DNA from: Caldilineaceae bacterium
GTDB taxonomy: Bacteria; Chloroflexota; Anaerolineae; Caldilineales; Caldilineaceae
Assembly: GCA_020846635.1 (NCBI GenBank)
Contig: JADLDO010000039.1
Coordinates: 186,001-250,000, forward strand
Length of the DNA stretch: 64,000 nucleotides
Reading direction: 5' to 3'
The translations under genes were made by a program, and so were the position numbers. Shown in pieces: positions 1-10,000 of this stretch. Position 1 is the stretch's first letter. The number at the start of each line of letters is the position of its first letter. The notes below the pieces were generated by a model, which was not told the origin of the DNA, did no database searches, and was given only the letters and a program-made list of their open reading frames with translations.

Positions 1-66
1 CGCCATCCCATCGACTGCACGAATTCGCTTGCTGGGAAACAGACCCAAGACTTCTCTGGTAAACAT
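1..66 (-). CDS. N-terminal fragment of an unidentified gene at the 3' side of the eCIS cluster
   Basis: An open frame starts at the ATG at 66-64 and runs off the window edge after 22 codons. A good ribosome binding site (GAGGGG, about six bases upstream on the minus strand) supports it. The visible peptide reads MFTREVLGLFPSKRIRAVDG and then continues. Same strand and close spacing suggest it belongs to the eCIS operon, where tail-fibre, tape-measure or further baseplate genes often follow the gp7-like gene. The fragment is too short to assign a family. Confidence 0.5.
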   Translation of the reverse strand, partial: MFTREVLGLFPSKRIRAVDGMA

Positions 67-112
67 ACCTACCCCTCAACCATTCTCTTTTGCGCTGAAT
101 ATAGCCGTTGTC

Positions 113-262
113 CCTAAGTGCCGCCCTGGGCTAAAGCCGCAGGGCTACAGTACAACGCCCCCTGAAGAGGGCTTACTAGGCCACCCTCCCGGAAGTTTCT
201 GACGGGAGCCCGTTGGGGGCGGGAGGGCTAATGGTCACTTCTCAAGCCAGGGGGCTCCCGTT
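113..262. repeat. Intergenic palindromic repeat block
   Basis: This stretch between two eCIS genes contains pieces that recur elsewhere in the window. The core GGGCTAAAGCCGCAGGGCTA (about 122-145) matches, with one or two changes, the reverse complement of 44068-44100. A CCCTCCCG...CGGGAGGG hairpin (about 184-229) with an internal GGGAGCCC core resembles hairpins at 42321-42360 and 48863-48905. The TAA of the upstream gene lies at the edge of the block. It is probably a non-coding dispersed element that also forms mRNA 3'-end hairpins. Confidence 0.6.
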
Positions 263-1483
263 TTAATTTCCCGTGGTGTTCTCCTCGGCGGGCAGAATTT
301 CCAACCGGTAGCTTGTGTGCGCCGGCTTTTCTGCCACGATCATACGATTGAGCAAAGCAGCTCGTTGTTTTTCCAAACGCGCGACTTCGCGCGCCGCAGC
401 CTCTTCGTCCAGATCCTCCGGCGGGGAAATCGGGGACACCTTTACTTTGACCGTAAAGGTATGGGGCATGTTGCCTGTGCCTAACGCCACCCCAACCCCC
501 AGACGAGCCTTGCGCCCTAACGTCATATTCTTGGCGCGCTTCTCCAATATCTCCACAGGTTGCCCGGTAAAGATCTCCAGGTAGCGTTGCAAGGCAACAC
601 GCGTGCCCCGGCGGCGATAGAGCCAGATGACCGAATTCAGCAATTCCCGCTGCTGTGCTTCGCTCCAATGATCATCCAGCGCCAGATCAAACCAGGTAGC
701 CAACCAGGGCAAAAAGCGCGCTGGTGTCAGGTCTGGATCCAGGTAATGATGGATGTCGGTGATCTGCCGTTCAATAGGCCCCCAAAAGCTCTCGAAGAGC
801 ATCAGGAATCGCCCCATAAAACTATCCTGCTCATACAAAGAAGGCAGAAATTCCAAATAGCGCCCGCTGTGATAGAGCGCTACTGAAGCGGTTGCAGTGC
901 AGATCGGCTGTGTATCTGCTTCGTCGAGCAGCGAAACCGCCGCTGTGCTGTGTGCCATCACATCTTGCTGGATTGGCAGAATGAGCATCGTCACCACAAA
1001 TTCGTGCGATGCCCCTGCCTCTTGCGCTTCTGCCACGCGCCAAACCATATCCTGCGCCGGACGGGCAGGCTGCGTGGTGATCATGGGCTGGTGAGGTACG
1101 CGCAGCGGGAAAGGTTCCCCATCCGTGCCGGGCAGCATCACCAGTTCGCTCTCGCCAACCTCCATCGTCGAATAGAAAAGAGGCATCTGCCCCTCACGAC
1201 TCGAATGATAGGTATCAACCTCCAACCCGGCAGGCACTTGGACACGCACAGCAAAGCCGGGTGTCGGGGCGTGGATCTCGACACGCGTATAGAAGGAGAC
1301 AACCTCGCCTGGATAGCGCCGGTTATTGTCAGCCACATGGTCAACCGTGATCGCCGGTCGCGACGATGTAAGCGCGTGGTCGTCACGCTGCCCATCATCG
1401 CGCCGCGCGACCTCATGCGACACAGTAGCGTCTGCTGCGAATGCCGCCAAAGTCGCTTGGGTGGGCGGGGTCTGCTCCATCAT
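263..1483 (-). CDS. eCIS baseplate wedge protein, gp7/phage tail protein I-like (Afp12 type)
   Basis: The 406-residue protein is likely a baseplate wedge component of the contractile injection system. About residues 205-310 carry the tail-protein-I-like segment (RYLEFLPSLY, then FLPWLATWFDLALDD and YRRRGTRVALQRYLEIFTG), which is typical of this family next to baseplate J genes. The first 200 residues look like a beta-rich region. The start ATG overlaps the stop of the upstream baseplate J gene as ATGA (1480-1483), so translation is probably coupled. Two Met codons are adjacent, and either could be used. Family-level call from motif and position; the exact wedge role is inferred. Confidence 0.85.
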   Translation of the reverse strand: MMEQTPPTQATLAAFAADATVSHEVARRDDGQRDDHALTSSRPAITVDHVADNNRRYPGEVVSFYTRVEIHAPTPGFAVRVQVPAGLEVDTYHSSREGQMPLFYSTMEVGESELVMLPGTDGEPFPLRVPHQPMITTQPARPAQDMVWRVAEAQEAGASHEFVVTMLILPIQQDVMAHSTAAVSLLDEADTQPICTATASVALYHSGRYLEFLPSLYEQDSFMGRFLMLFESFWGPIERQITDIHHYLDPDLTPARFLPWLATWFDLALDDHWSEAQQRELLNSVIWLYRRRGTRVALQRYLEIFTGQPVEILEKRAKNMTLGRKARLGVGVALGTGNMPHTFTVKVKVSPISPPEDLDEEAAAREVARLEKQRAALLNRMIVAEKPAHTSYRLEILPAEENTTGN

Positions 1484-3597
1484 AGCTCCACCAACTCAAC
1501 CTCATGGGCTAACGAACAGAGGAGTGTATCAGGAGGAACCAACAGCACCTTGCCTGTGACCAAATTGAGGGGGCTCTCCTGGTCGCGCAAGCCTGCGGCA
1601 CCGTTGGCAAACTCCTCCAACTGACCCAGCGGCGGCGCTTCCTTGTTGGGCAGCACAGGGCGCTGGCGAATCTGCACATCCAGCACATGCTTGACGCCGC
1701 GTACCTGCTGGATGACCGAAAAGAGTTCAGCCACATACAGCGAGCGGCCAAAGGGCCATCCCTGCCAGCCCGGCTCAACAACCCCCTCCGGCACTAGGCT
1801 CTCGCCCGTTGCCACCAGCGGAGAGAGATATTGGCGCAGCACCTCTGCCACTCGCCCCACCACAACCTCTGGGCGCACGCTATCGTTTGCCACAATTTCA
1901 GCACGCACCTTCACGCCCACATATTTAGGTTCGCGCACGCGCAGCATGGTTGTCAGCAGACGATATTCGTCGAGATACTGTTGGACACGGGTGATCACGC
2001 GGTCGGACAATTGCAGGCGTGAAAGGTCGCCCGCCAAAACCGCATCCGCTACAGCAGGCACGACCAGCAATTCAACCATGCCCGGCGGCAGGGTAGAGTC
2101 AGTCATAGTCGGGGCCAAACATTTCACGCGGGCAATCTCGCGCCCCGAACTGAGCGCCAGGTTTTCAAAATCTTCGGCGGTGACAGCACGATATTGGGCG
2201 CGCATCTCGCGGCGCGCACGCTCTTTCGCTTCGTCCAGCGTCTCCTGATCGCGACCGCCCACGGCACGACGCATATTGGTGACACGGTCGATATAGGGTA
2301 CGGCTGAACGCATGATACTGATGCGCCCTGCGGCCACATTGCCCGCAATCCCCCCGCCAAAGCGATACTTTGTAATGCGTATGCGCCGCCCTACCTCCGG
2401 CACGCGTCCATATTGCTGCACACTGCCATCGGGCTGGCGCACGCTGGGGCCAAAATGCACCTGGCCTGTGGCAGTCTCCAACAGATAGTGACGGTCAAAG
2501 CGGTCAGACTTGCTAAAATCCTTGACACGCTGCCAGGGAACATAGACCAATTCACCGTCGCGTAATTCTTCTACTTCCACCCTTTCATCCGCGGCCAAAT
2601 CGAGTACGGGGAAGTAGGCTATTTGGTAGCTCTGGCTTGGGTCGCCGTTGCTTGTGCCCAACTCCTCAAAATAGTTATAGACCGCGTTGATCGCCGTGGT
2701 GGTTGCGCCCATCGCAAACGCCTCAACGGCGCGGATGCGCGGGGATTCGGTATAGCGCCCTTGCTCTGGACGCCGCTGCTCAAAGCGACAGCGCAGCCAA
2801 TAGGCCCGCCGTCCATAGACTTGGTCGGGGCGCACAGTGCGCGGCAGATAAAAGGTGATTTCACCACTCTCGTTGTTCAAACCGCCCGTGGTATCTTTCT
2901 CTCCTTCCAAGTTACTCGGCAGAACCTCTGCCCACACCCCATCGCCCAACGAACATTCCCAAACCAATGGGGGGTCTTCGCGGCGGATACCCACGGCTTC
3001 GGTGCGCTCACACTCGAACTGGAGGCGCAGAATATGGCCCGCAATGTTGTTGCTCTCCTCAAAACCCAGATAAAAGGTGGCCCCCATTTGTGGTCGACCT
3101 GCACCAAAGGCATAGAAAAGCTCAACATCCAACCGTGGCAGATAATTCTTGTGGAAATCCTCACCGCGCAGTTGCGACAGGAGCGGGCCGCTAATCAGCA
3201 GCGGCTCAACGGTGGTGAAGATGACCTCTGGGGCCTCGCCCATCGCGTTGGTTGCAACTTCCAACCCGCCAGGTACAACCGCCTGCGTGGAATCCTCTGC
3301 GCTCAGAGGAAAGGGCGCAGAGAGGCGAAAGGTGAGTTCCGCTTCGGCACTGGCCGCGGGCATCAACTCCACGCCGATCATGTCCAGAAACTTCACATAG
3401 TTCTTGTCCGGCACTTTGTTCAGGCGATAGACCATCAATTCCGTCATCCAGGCAAACAACTCAATCAGCGTAATCCCTGGATCGCTCAAATTATACTCAG
3501 TCCACTCCGGGCAATAGCGGATGATGCGCAGGCGCGCCTCATCGACCAAATCCCGTTGAAACTGAAGATCATCTAAATTGGGCACGGGCAGAGCCAT
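1480..3597 (-). CDS. eCIS baseplate J-like protein (gp6-like, Afp11 type)
   Basis: A 705-residue putative baseplate assembly protein. The N-terminus is characteristic: PEWTEYNLSDPGITLIELFA followed by MTELMVYRLNKVPDKNYVKF. This matches the family of large baseplate J proteins of contractile injection systems, which form the wedge ring linking hub and sheath. The central part contains the typical YRFGGGIAGNVAAG and the RAVGGRDQETLDEAKERA segment of baseplate J. It lies between the gp25 gene (3 bases away) and the gp7-like gene (4-base overlap), the canonical order. Confidence 0.93.
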   Translation of the reverse strand: MALPVPNLDDLQFQRDLVDEARLRIIRYCPEWTEYNLSDPGITLIELFAWMTELMVYRLNKVPDKNYVKFLDMIGVELMPAASAEAELTFRLSAPFPLSAEDSTQAVVPGGLEVATNAMGEAPEVIFTTVEPLLISGPLLSQLRGEDFHKNYLPRLDVELFYAFGAGRPQMGATFYLGFEESNNIAGHILRLQFECERTEAVGIRREDPPLVWECSLGDGVWAEVLPSNLEGEKDTTGGLNNESGEITFYLPRTVRPDQVYGRRAYWLRCRFEQRRPEQGRYTESPRIRAVEAFAMGATTTAINAVYNYFEELGTSNGDPSQSYQIAYFPVLDLAADERVEVEELRDGELVYVPWQRVKDFSKSDRFDRHYLLETATGQVHFGPSVRQPDGSVQQYGRVPEVGRRIRITKYRFGGGIAGNVAAGRISIMRSAVPYIDRVTNMRRAVGGRDQETLDEAKERARREMRAQYRAVTAEDFENLALSSGREIARVKCLAPTMTDSTLPPGMVELLVVPAVADAVLAGDLSRLQLSDRVITRVQQYLDEYRLLTTMLRVREPKYVGVKVRAEIVANDSVRPEVVVGRVAEVLRQYLSPLVATGESLVPEGVVEPGWQGWPFGRSLYVAELFSVIQQVRGVKHVLDVQIRQRPVLPNKEAPPLGQLEEFANGAAGLRDQESPLNLVTGKVLLVPPDTLLCSLAHEVELVEL

Positions 3598-3600
3598 GCG

Positions 3601-4017
3601 CTACTCCTCACCCATAATGTAAAATGGATAGACAATGCTGCGTTGGTCGTGGGTCGTTTTGATTTCGTATTGAATCTCCACCAACAAGGCGCTGTCGTTG
3701 TTGGGGTCAAGATTCACGTCAATATTCAACAATTCGATGCGCGGCTCCCAAAATTCCAACGCCTCGCGCACATAGCCCGCAAGTTGGGTCTGTGTCGCCA
3801 TGCTGTTGGGCGCGAAAATTAACTCCCACGCGCGGCAGCCAAAATCCGGGCGCATCACCCGCTCACCGGGAATGGTTCCCAGGATGATGCCGATCGATTG
3901 CTCAATATCCGTTGCCCCGGTCACCAACGTCAACTCGCCACGCGGGTTCACTTGCAGCGGGAAGGCCAAACCCTGCCCAATGAACTCCTTATCGCGATTC
4001 ATCAATGGCGAAACCAC
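3601..4017 (-). CDS. eCIS baseplate protein, gp25-like (Afp9 type)
   Basis: A 138-residue protein of the gp25/GPW family, which joins the baseplate to the first sheath ring. The diagnostic segment is near residues 35-70: TDIEQSIGIILGTIPGERVM, then RPDFGCRAWELIFAPNS. Length is normal for the family. It is followed after three bases by the baseplate J gene and preceded by the PAAR gene, the usual arrangement. The start chosen is the first Met (MVSPLMNRDKEF); the internal Met at residue 6 is also possible. Confidence 0.93.
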   Translation of the reverse strand: MVSPLMNRDKEFIGQGLAFPLQVNPRGELTLVTGATDIEQSIGIILGTIPGERVMRPDFGCRAWELIFAPNSMATQTQLAGYVREALEFWEPRIELLNIDVNLDPNNDSALLVEIQYEIKTTHDQRSIVYPFYIMGEE

Positions 4018-4073
4018 TATGCATTCCCCTTCTCAACAAACTCTCAACAACTCCACAATAAACTCTTTTGAGT

Positions 4074-4364
4074 CTAACCAATCAATACCGTCGGTAATCC
4101 ACCGGCAATTGCATCAACCGGCCCGACACAAACGGCCTGGTCGCCCATACGCGCCGCCGGCATTCCCCCAATCATGACGGTTACGCTACCGGGCGGCATA
4201 ATTGGCCCCCCTTTATGCGGCTTGGGGCCATCAGACATCGGGCAGGTATGATCATCGCCCACACGGGCTGCCGCCATCCCGCCAATCAAGACCGTTGGGC
4301 ATCCGGCAGTAATGACGCCCCCATGTGCAGTCATATCACCCATACGCGCAGCGGGTTTTCCCAT
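4074..4364 (-). CDS. PAAR-domain spike tip protein (Afp10 type)
   Basis: A 96-residue PAAR protein. Repeated Gly-rich turns are visible (MGKPAARMGDMTAHGG, VLIGGMAAARVGDDHTCP, VMIGGMPAARMGDQAVC, GGLPTVLIG), with His and Cys residues positioned to bind the metal at the tip. Such proteins cap the VgrG-like trimeric spike and sharpen the needle. The gene follows the spike gene directly, with 23 bases between them, consistent with assembly of the two products. Confidence 0.94.
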   Translation of the reverse strand: MGKPAARMGDMTAHGGVITAGCPTVLIGGMAAARVGDDHTCPMSDGPKPHKGGPIMPPGSVTVMIGGMPAARMGDQAVCVGPVDAIAGGLPTVLIG

Positions 4365-4387
4365 ATTTCAATTCCTTCCCAAGAGGG

Positions 4388-6223
4388 CTAATTGATCTTC
4401 ACCAAGAGCCCACTGATGGTGGTGGTGCCGGTTGCCGAGAGTTCCGTAGCGCCACCCTTGACCGCAGTAGCGGCAGGACTTTCCAGGGAGGCACTTGTCG
4501 TCCCTTTCAACCCCAACACGGCTTTAGCGTCCACGGTCGCGTTGGACTTGGCATTGACATCAACATTGACACCCTCAGCCTTGATATTGCCCACGGCTTC
4601 AATGTTGATATTGCCCCCCGACTTGATATCGATATTGCCTTTCACATCAATCAACAGATCGCCCGCCGCTTTGACGGTTATGCTCTTCTTATTTGAATCA
4701 ATCAGAATGGATTGGCTCTTGGTCGTATCTTCAATCAGGATCGACTTTGCGCCCTTAGAATCATCGAAAACAATGCGATGGTCGAGGCGCGAGGCAATGA
4801 TGCGCTGCACCGTCCCTTCCCCCGTATGTGCCTTTGCACTGGTTTCCGGCGGCTTATCCTTACCATTCCAGAGCGCCCCCACAACATAGGGATAGTTGGC
4901 ATTGCCATGTTCAAAGGCGACCAAGAGTTCATCATTGACTTCGGGCAAAAAGAACATGCCACGGCTTGCGCCCGCCGACGGCATGGCGATGCGCGCCCAG
5001 TTGCTTTCAACCTGCTTCCCATTGTCTTGCAGCCACGGAAACGCCACCTTGACCCGCCCCAGGTTTTCCGGGTCCTTCACATTCGTCACAATGCCAATGA
5101 CCACGCCATGCATCGAACCGGCTTCCCCCGCTCCTTGATGACCGGAATTCAACAGACGGTTAAAGGTCTGGGGATAGCGCCCGGCGATTGTAAAATGGAC
5201 GTCGTAACCTGCCGAATTGAAGATATGAGTGGCCGAGGTCACATAATATTTGCCACTAAAACGTGGGCCTAGCTCTTTCATCTCGACCGCGACGCCGGCT
5301 ACTAACTTCGGATGTCCATACGCCACCCCGTCGGCCTCAGTAAAGTTCCCTTCTTGGTCGCCCGCCGCCGATTTAGCCAGGGCAGTAGCTTCGTCCGCTG
5401 TCTGTGGGGCCAGGGTAACAAGCTCTACCTTGGATGACTTAAAGGCAGATGCGGCGAGCGTACCCCCCGCCTTGCTCTCACCATTCTCACGCCAAGCCAC
5501 CTGCGCGCCTGCCGAGCCTAAAATATCCTTCTTGGCACGAAAATCCCACCCGCGCACAAGATATCGATCCGATTGGCGAGCGGAGGACATACGCATACTC
5601 AACTCACGCAAATTCTCACCTAAAGTGAGGATAGGCCCCTGCACCGGGCTTCCAGCCTTGATGAAATTGAGCTTCTTGCCGGTGACGGAGAAATGATAGC
5701 CAATACGCTGTGCTCGCGCCGCCAAGAACTCCATGTCCGTCATATTGTTCTGGAGGACGTATTCATAGGTAATCTTGGTTGCGTCGGCGTTCGCTTCCAA
5801 GCCTGCTTCCTGCGCGAGCTTTTTGACAATCGCGTCATCGGTCATCTTCAAGAAGGTACGTGATCGAGTTCCTAAATGTAAGCGATGGGAGCGATCATAG
5901 GCGCGTATGGTCAATGAGTGGTTGCCTTGACTGGTAAAATGGGGTTCCAAAGCCACGATCTCACCCGCAAAGACCTCAGCCGGTGCCACAGCATCCAACG
6001 ATTCGGGCGCACCCAGTATAATTGAAATTTCCTTGCCAATGCTGAAGGTGGAATCTTTGATCCACTCCAACTCATGGTCATGCACACGAATCGTTGCCAT
6101 GGCGGGCAGATTGTAGCTCGTGTCGATGACGATCTCTTCAAGATCCTGCTCGATATCTGGGACAGCCGTACCCGCAACTTTAAGCGTGGCGACTGGAATA
6201 CTAGCTTGTAACTGGTCTGACAT
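4388..6223 (-). CDS. VgrG-like spike protein (gp27/gp5 fusion, Afp8 type)
   Basis: A 611-residue central spike. The N-terminal half resembles the gp27-like hub (LTIRAYDRSHRLHLGTRSRT and FLKMTDDAIVKKLAQEAGLE). It is followed near residue 375 by a gp5-type OB-fold (GVVIGIVTNVKDPENLGRVK, VAFPWLQDNGKQVESNWARI). The last 120 residues are a regular beta-helix-like repeat (KSITVKAAGDLLIDVKGNID, IKSGGNINIEAVGNIKAEG) that would form the shaft carrying the PAAR tip. It lies between the LysM hub gene and the PAAR gene. Confidence 0.94.
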   Translation of the reverse strand: MSDQLQASIPVATLKVAGTAVPDIEQDLEEIVIDTSYNLPAMATIRVHDHELEWIKDSTFSIGKEISIILGAPESLDAVAPAEVFAGEIVALEPHFTSQGNHSLTIRAYDRSHRLHLGTRSRTFLKMTDDAIVKKLAQEAGLEANADATKITYEYVLQNNMTDMEFLAARAQRIGYHFSVTGKKLNFIKAGSPVQGPILTLGENLRELSMRMSSARQSDRYLVRGWDFRAKKDILGSAGAQVAWRENGESKAGGTLAASAFKSSKVELVTLAPQTADEATALAKSAAGDQEGNFTEADGVAYGHPKLVAGVAVEMKELGPRFSGKYYVTSATHIFNSAGYDVHFTIAGRYPQTFNRLLNSGHQGAGEAGSMHGVVIGIVTNVKDPENLGRVKVAFPWLQDNGKQVESNWARIAMPSAGASRGMFFLPEVNDELLVAFEHGNANYPYVVGALWNGKDKPPETSAKAHTGEGTVQRIIASRLDHRIVFDDSKGAKSILIEDTTKSQSILIDSNKKSITVKAAGDLLIDVKGNIDIKSGGNINIEAVGNIKAEGVNVDVNAKSNATVDAKAVLGLKGTTSASLESPAATAVKGGATELSATGTTTISGLLVKIN

Positions 6224-6264
6224 GATCGCTTTGCTCGCTTGCTCAGCCTACTGGCTCAACTACT

Positions 6265-6954
6265 TTATTCTAACGGCACAATCTTCAAGATTTGCCCAGG
6301 CCGGAGAACGGTCGGATTGAGCAGTCCATTGGTTTCGGCGATGTGCCGCCATGCGCTTGTGCTGCCATAGATCTCATAGGCGATCCAATCGAGCCGCTGT
6401 CCCTTTTCCACCATCCACGTCTGGCGCACTTCGGAACGTGACGTGGGATTTGTGGGTGGCAGCTTCCCGCGATCCAACACCTCACGCAGTGTGAGCGTCA
6501 CCTCGGCACGCAGCGGAACCCCCTCGGACGAAAACAAGCTGAAGTTCTGGTTGATGCTCTCGATGACGGCTACATAGCCCTTGAACGCGCCCCACTCTAC
6601 CACGACCTGGCTCGGTTCGCCCTTCTGGTCAGGATTGCTGGACGGTTTCACCAGCGCGAACTTGATGAGATCAAAATAGGCCCGGCGCACATCATCTTGC
6701 GTATCGGTCGAATCAAAGAGCAGTTGCAAGGTCATCGACCCCGCATTGCCACCGCTAAAGACCGTTTCCGGCACACTATCGCCAATGTCAGGGCGTCGTG
6801 TCCATTTGTTCGTTTTGTTCATCGTAAAGCTCTCCGGATTGAATTGACAGGTCACAGCCTTGTCACGATCCAAGTCCGGCTTAGGCTTTTTCTTGGTAAT
6901 GTTCTTTTTCAGCGGAATGATCTGCAACTTTTCAAGCTTGCCCGAATCAAACAT
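6265..6954 (-). CDS. LysM-domain hub/tube-initiator protein (Afp7 type)
   Basis: A 229-residue protein with a C-terminal LysM-like domain (WMVEKGQRLDWIAYEIYGST to VLRPGQILKIVPLE). The N-terminal part contains VTCQFNPESFTMNKTNKWTR, typical of the contractile-tail hub proteins that connect spike and inner tube. In eCIS clusters this gene precedes the VgrG-like spike, as here. LysM at this position is structural and need not bind peptidoglycan. The gap to the spike gene is 41 bases. Confidence 0.9.
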   Translation of the reverse strand: MFDSGKLEKLQIIPLKKNITKKKPKPDLDRDKAVTCQFNPESFTMNKTNKWTRRPDIGDSVPETVFSGGNAGSMTLQLLFDSTDTQDDVRRAYFDLIKFALVKPSSNPDQKGEPSQVVVEWGAFKGYVAVIESINQNFSLFSSEGVPLRAEVTLTLREVLDRGKLPPTNPTSRSEVRQTWMVEKGQRLDWIAYEIYGSTSAWRHIAETNGLLNPTVLRPGQILKIVPLE

Positions 6955-7013
6955 CAGTCCATGTCCCTTCTTACTTCACATCTGACACAACCCGCTGCAT
7001 CCGCCCATACGGG

Positions 7014-10000
7014 TCAGCGGTAGATTCGTCGCTGGCGCTCAACCGCCAACATGCGCTTGACAATGGGCACAATCGCCCGCGCCAACTGGTCAAGATTCGG
7101 TGGCTCCTGCTTCGTCTCCGGCGTGTCACGGTCTTTCTCGTTAACATCGTCATCCGACCCAGAAGTGTCTTGATCCCGTGGCACGACACCGCCCAGATTT
7201 TCCGACTGGACTGCACCGCGCCCCCCACTTGCGGCTGTGGCCCCCGTGAAGTTTTCGGTTAGTCTCTGTTCGTCGTCGGCGCGCTGTACGGTTGGTTCGC
7301 TCGGCTGCGTGCGCAGCTTCGCCAGTGGCAGCGGCGAACGGCGCACGCTTGAGGATGCCCGCGACGAAACGGGGTGCGCCTTTGCGCTCTTACGTTCGGC
7401 GCTTTTCCCGCGCGTGCGTTCTTCATCAGGAGTGCGCTGGATCGTTGGCGGCGCGCTCAGCGAGACTTGGCCCATCGTCAAAGGCCGCTTGTCGCTTGGC
7501 TCCGGCGTCACGACAGCCGTCCGCTGAATCCCTTCGTTGGCGACAGCCACCGGCGTTCCCAGGCGAGCCTGGGGCAAAACAGCCGTGGGCGTATTGTGGC
7601 GCAGCGGTAACTGTCCCTGTGGCGCGGGTGGCGCTTGTTCAGTTGTGCGCGCCCAGACGCGTGGATCACGATAACGATTCACTGGCCTAAACGGCGCGTC
7701 ATCACTGGCTCGCTGGATAGGTGGTTCATCCGGCGCTGTCGGCTGGAAGGAAGAAGCCATTGCATCGCTGGCTTTCAAGAAAGGTGCTGCTGTGGGGGGT
7801 ATCGCTGGCGTCTCTGTCGCCCGTTGCACAGGCGGCTCACCGGGCATGACAGAAGGGGGCGTTTGCGCCACGTCATGGCTCACGCGAGATGTCCGCTGTA
7901 CTGTCTCCGTCGCGCGTGCGGGGGTTGCTGCCGCAGGAGAAATCACGGGAGTCTCTGTAGCTCGTTGTACGGGCGCTTCGCTTGGCCTAGTGACAGAGGG
8001 TGTTTGAGCCGCCTCATCGCCAGTGGCAACGGTTCGCGGTGCTGCCATCTCTACTGTATCTGCTGTATCTGCGGGAGATGCTGCGATAGACGCAGCAAGA
8101 GTCTCCGCTGATCGTTGCACCGGCAATTCACTGGGCAGGATAGAGGACGGCGCTGTAGCCACCTTATGATCAGCCACCTCACCGTCAGCCGCCGCTGTGC
8201 GCTGGAGCGTCTCCGGCACAGGTGCAAGGCTTGCTGGCGCGGGCGAAGTCGTAGGCGTCTCTGTTGACCCTTTTGACTGTATTAACTCTGTTGATCGTTG
8301 TACAGTTGGCTCGCTCATCCGCGTGGATGTTGAAGCAGGCGTCGCTTCATGGCTCGGCGCGGGCGTTCGCTGTGCCATTTTCCCTGTCGATGGCTCCCCT
8401 GTCAATGGCTCCGCCGGACGGAATACCACGGGCATCTCTGTTGCACGCTGCACAGGGGTCTCACTCGACACGGCTGATGGCTGCGTCGGGATTGCCTCGT
8501 CGCTGTCAATGGGTGTCCGCTGCACCGTCTGGGGTATAGACTTCGCCGCCGGAGTTGCCACCGGCATCTCTGGCGACTGCTGTGCGGATGGCTCGTCCGG
8601 CAGGGCAGAACTCGATAGCGGCGTGATCTCAGGATCAAACGCGGACGTCCGCTGCACTGTCTCCGGGCCAGGTGTCGCGACCGCGGAAGATGATGCAGGC
8701 ATGCCGGTTGGCGGCTGCGCGGCGGATGTCGCCGCAACTGTCACTTCGTCCGCCTGGCGAACTGCACGCTGCACGCTTTGTGGTGCGGCTGCCTCTGCGG
8801 CTGGCTGCACAGGTGGCGCGCTTGGTCTGCCGGAGCTCGCCGCTGGCGTGACCTCATCTGGCGCCGCGGGCGTCTGCTGCACACTTTGCGGAGCAGGAGG
8901 CGAAACGGGCGTCTCCACTGACCGTTTCACATCCGGCTCACCCGACTTGGCAGGCGATAATGCCGGAATCTCTACATCATCCGTCGCAGGGGTTCGCTGC
9001 ACGCTTTGGGAAACCTGCGTGGGTGTTGGGCCAGGTGCAGCCGCGTGAGATACCGCGGAATCCTCTACGGATCGCTGCACAGGTACGGACTGCTGCACAG
9101 GCAGTTCAGCCGGAGCGGTAGGGCTTGACGTTGGAGCAGCCTCATCGCGCGTCGCGGGCGACCGCTGCACACTTTGCGGAGTAGGGGGCGGCATAGGTGC
9201 AGGGATTGTCTCTGGCTCCTGTGCCGGCGGCTGCGCGAGTGGCCCGCGCTGAATGGTCGAACTGGTTGGCGGCGTCACTTCTGTATGGGCCGCGGGCGTT
9301 CGTTGTACAGACGGTGCTGTCTGCGCCGGGGGTGCATATGAGTGTGTCTCGGCTGCCTTTGACACCAATGGCTCCGTTGGCATGGCCGCGTTTGGTGCTG
9401 CATTTGCCTCACCAGCCGCCGTGGCTGTCCGCTGCACAACTTGAGGCGTCACCATTGGTGCAGGATTGGCAGTGGTCGCCGCAGGTGTCGACAGGGGCGG
9501 CTGCACTGATGCTTCAGTGCGCTGTGCCCCGCTTGGTGGAGCCACTTCCCCGCGCGTAACAGGTGTTCGCTGCGCGGTCTGTCGGGTCAATGGTGGTTCC
9601 ACTGTGGACGACGGAGATGCTGCTTCTGGCGACCGTTGGATAACCGGCTCATTTGGTTCAGCCGCGCCTGATAATGGTGTCACCTCATCATGAGCCGTAG
9701 GTATTGCCTGCACATTTGGCGCAGCCGGAGCGGGCGTCACCGCAGGCGATACTGCTTCTGGCGACCGCTGTACAGTCGACTCAACCGAGTCGGTTGAGCT
9801 TGGCTCTGGCGTCACTTCATCGGGAGTGGCAGGTGTTCGCTGCACGGTCTGTTGAGCCATTGTTGGTTCTACTGTTGGTTCCGCTGTGGGCGACGGAGAG
9901 GTTGGCTCGGCTGACCGTTGAACAGCCGCATCAAGCGGCTTGGTCGTGCTTGGCGATGGCGTCACCTCGTCGCGAACCACGGGTGTCGGCTGAACATTCG

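Noticed and set aside
8197..9048. Plus-strand open frame of Cys/Gly/Val-rich repeats within the giant gene
   Set aside because: It is the reverse reading of the Pro/Ala/Ser/Thr repeat; periodicity is inherited from the real gene.
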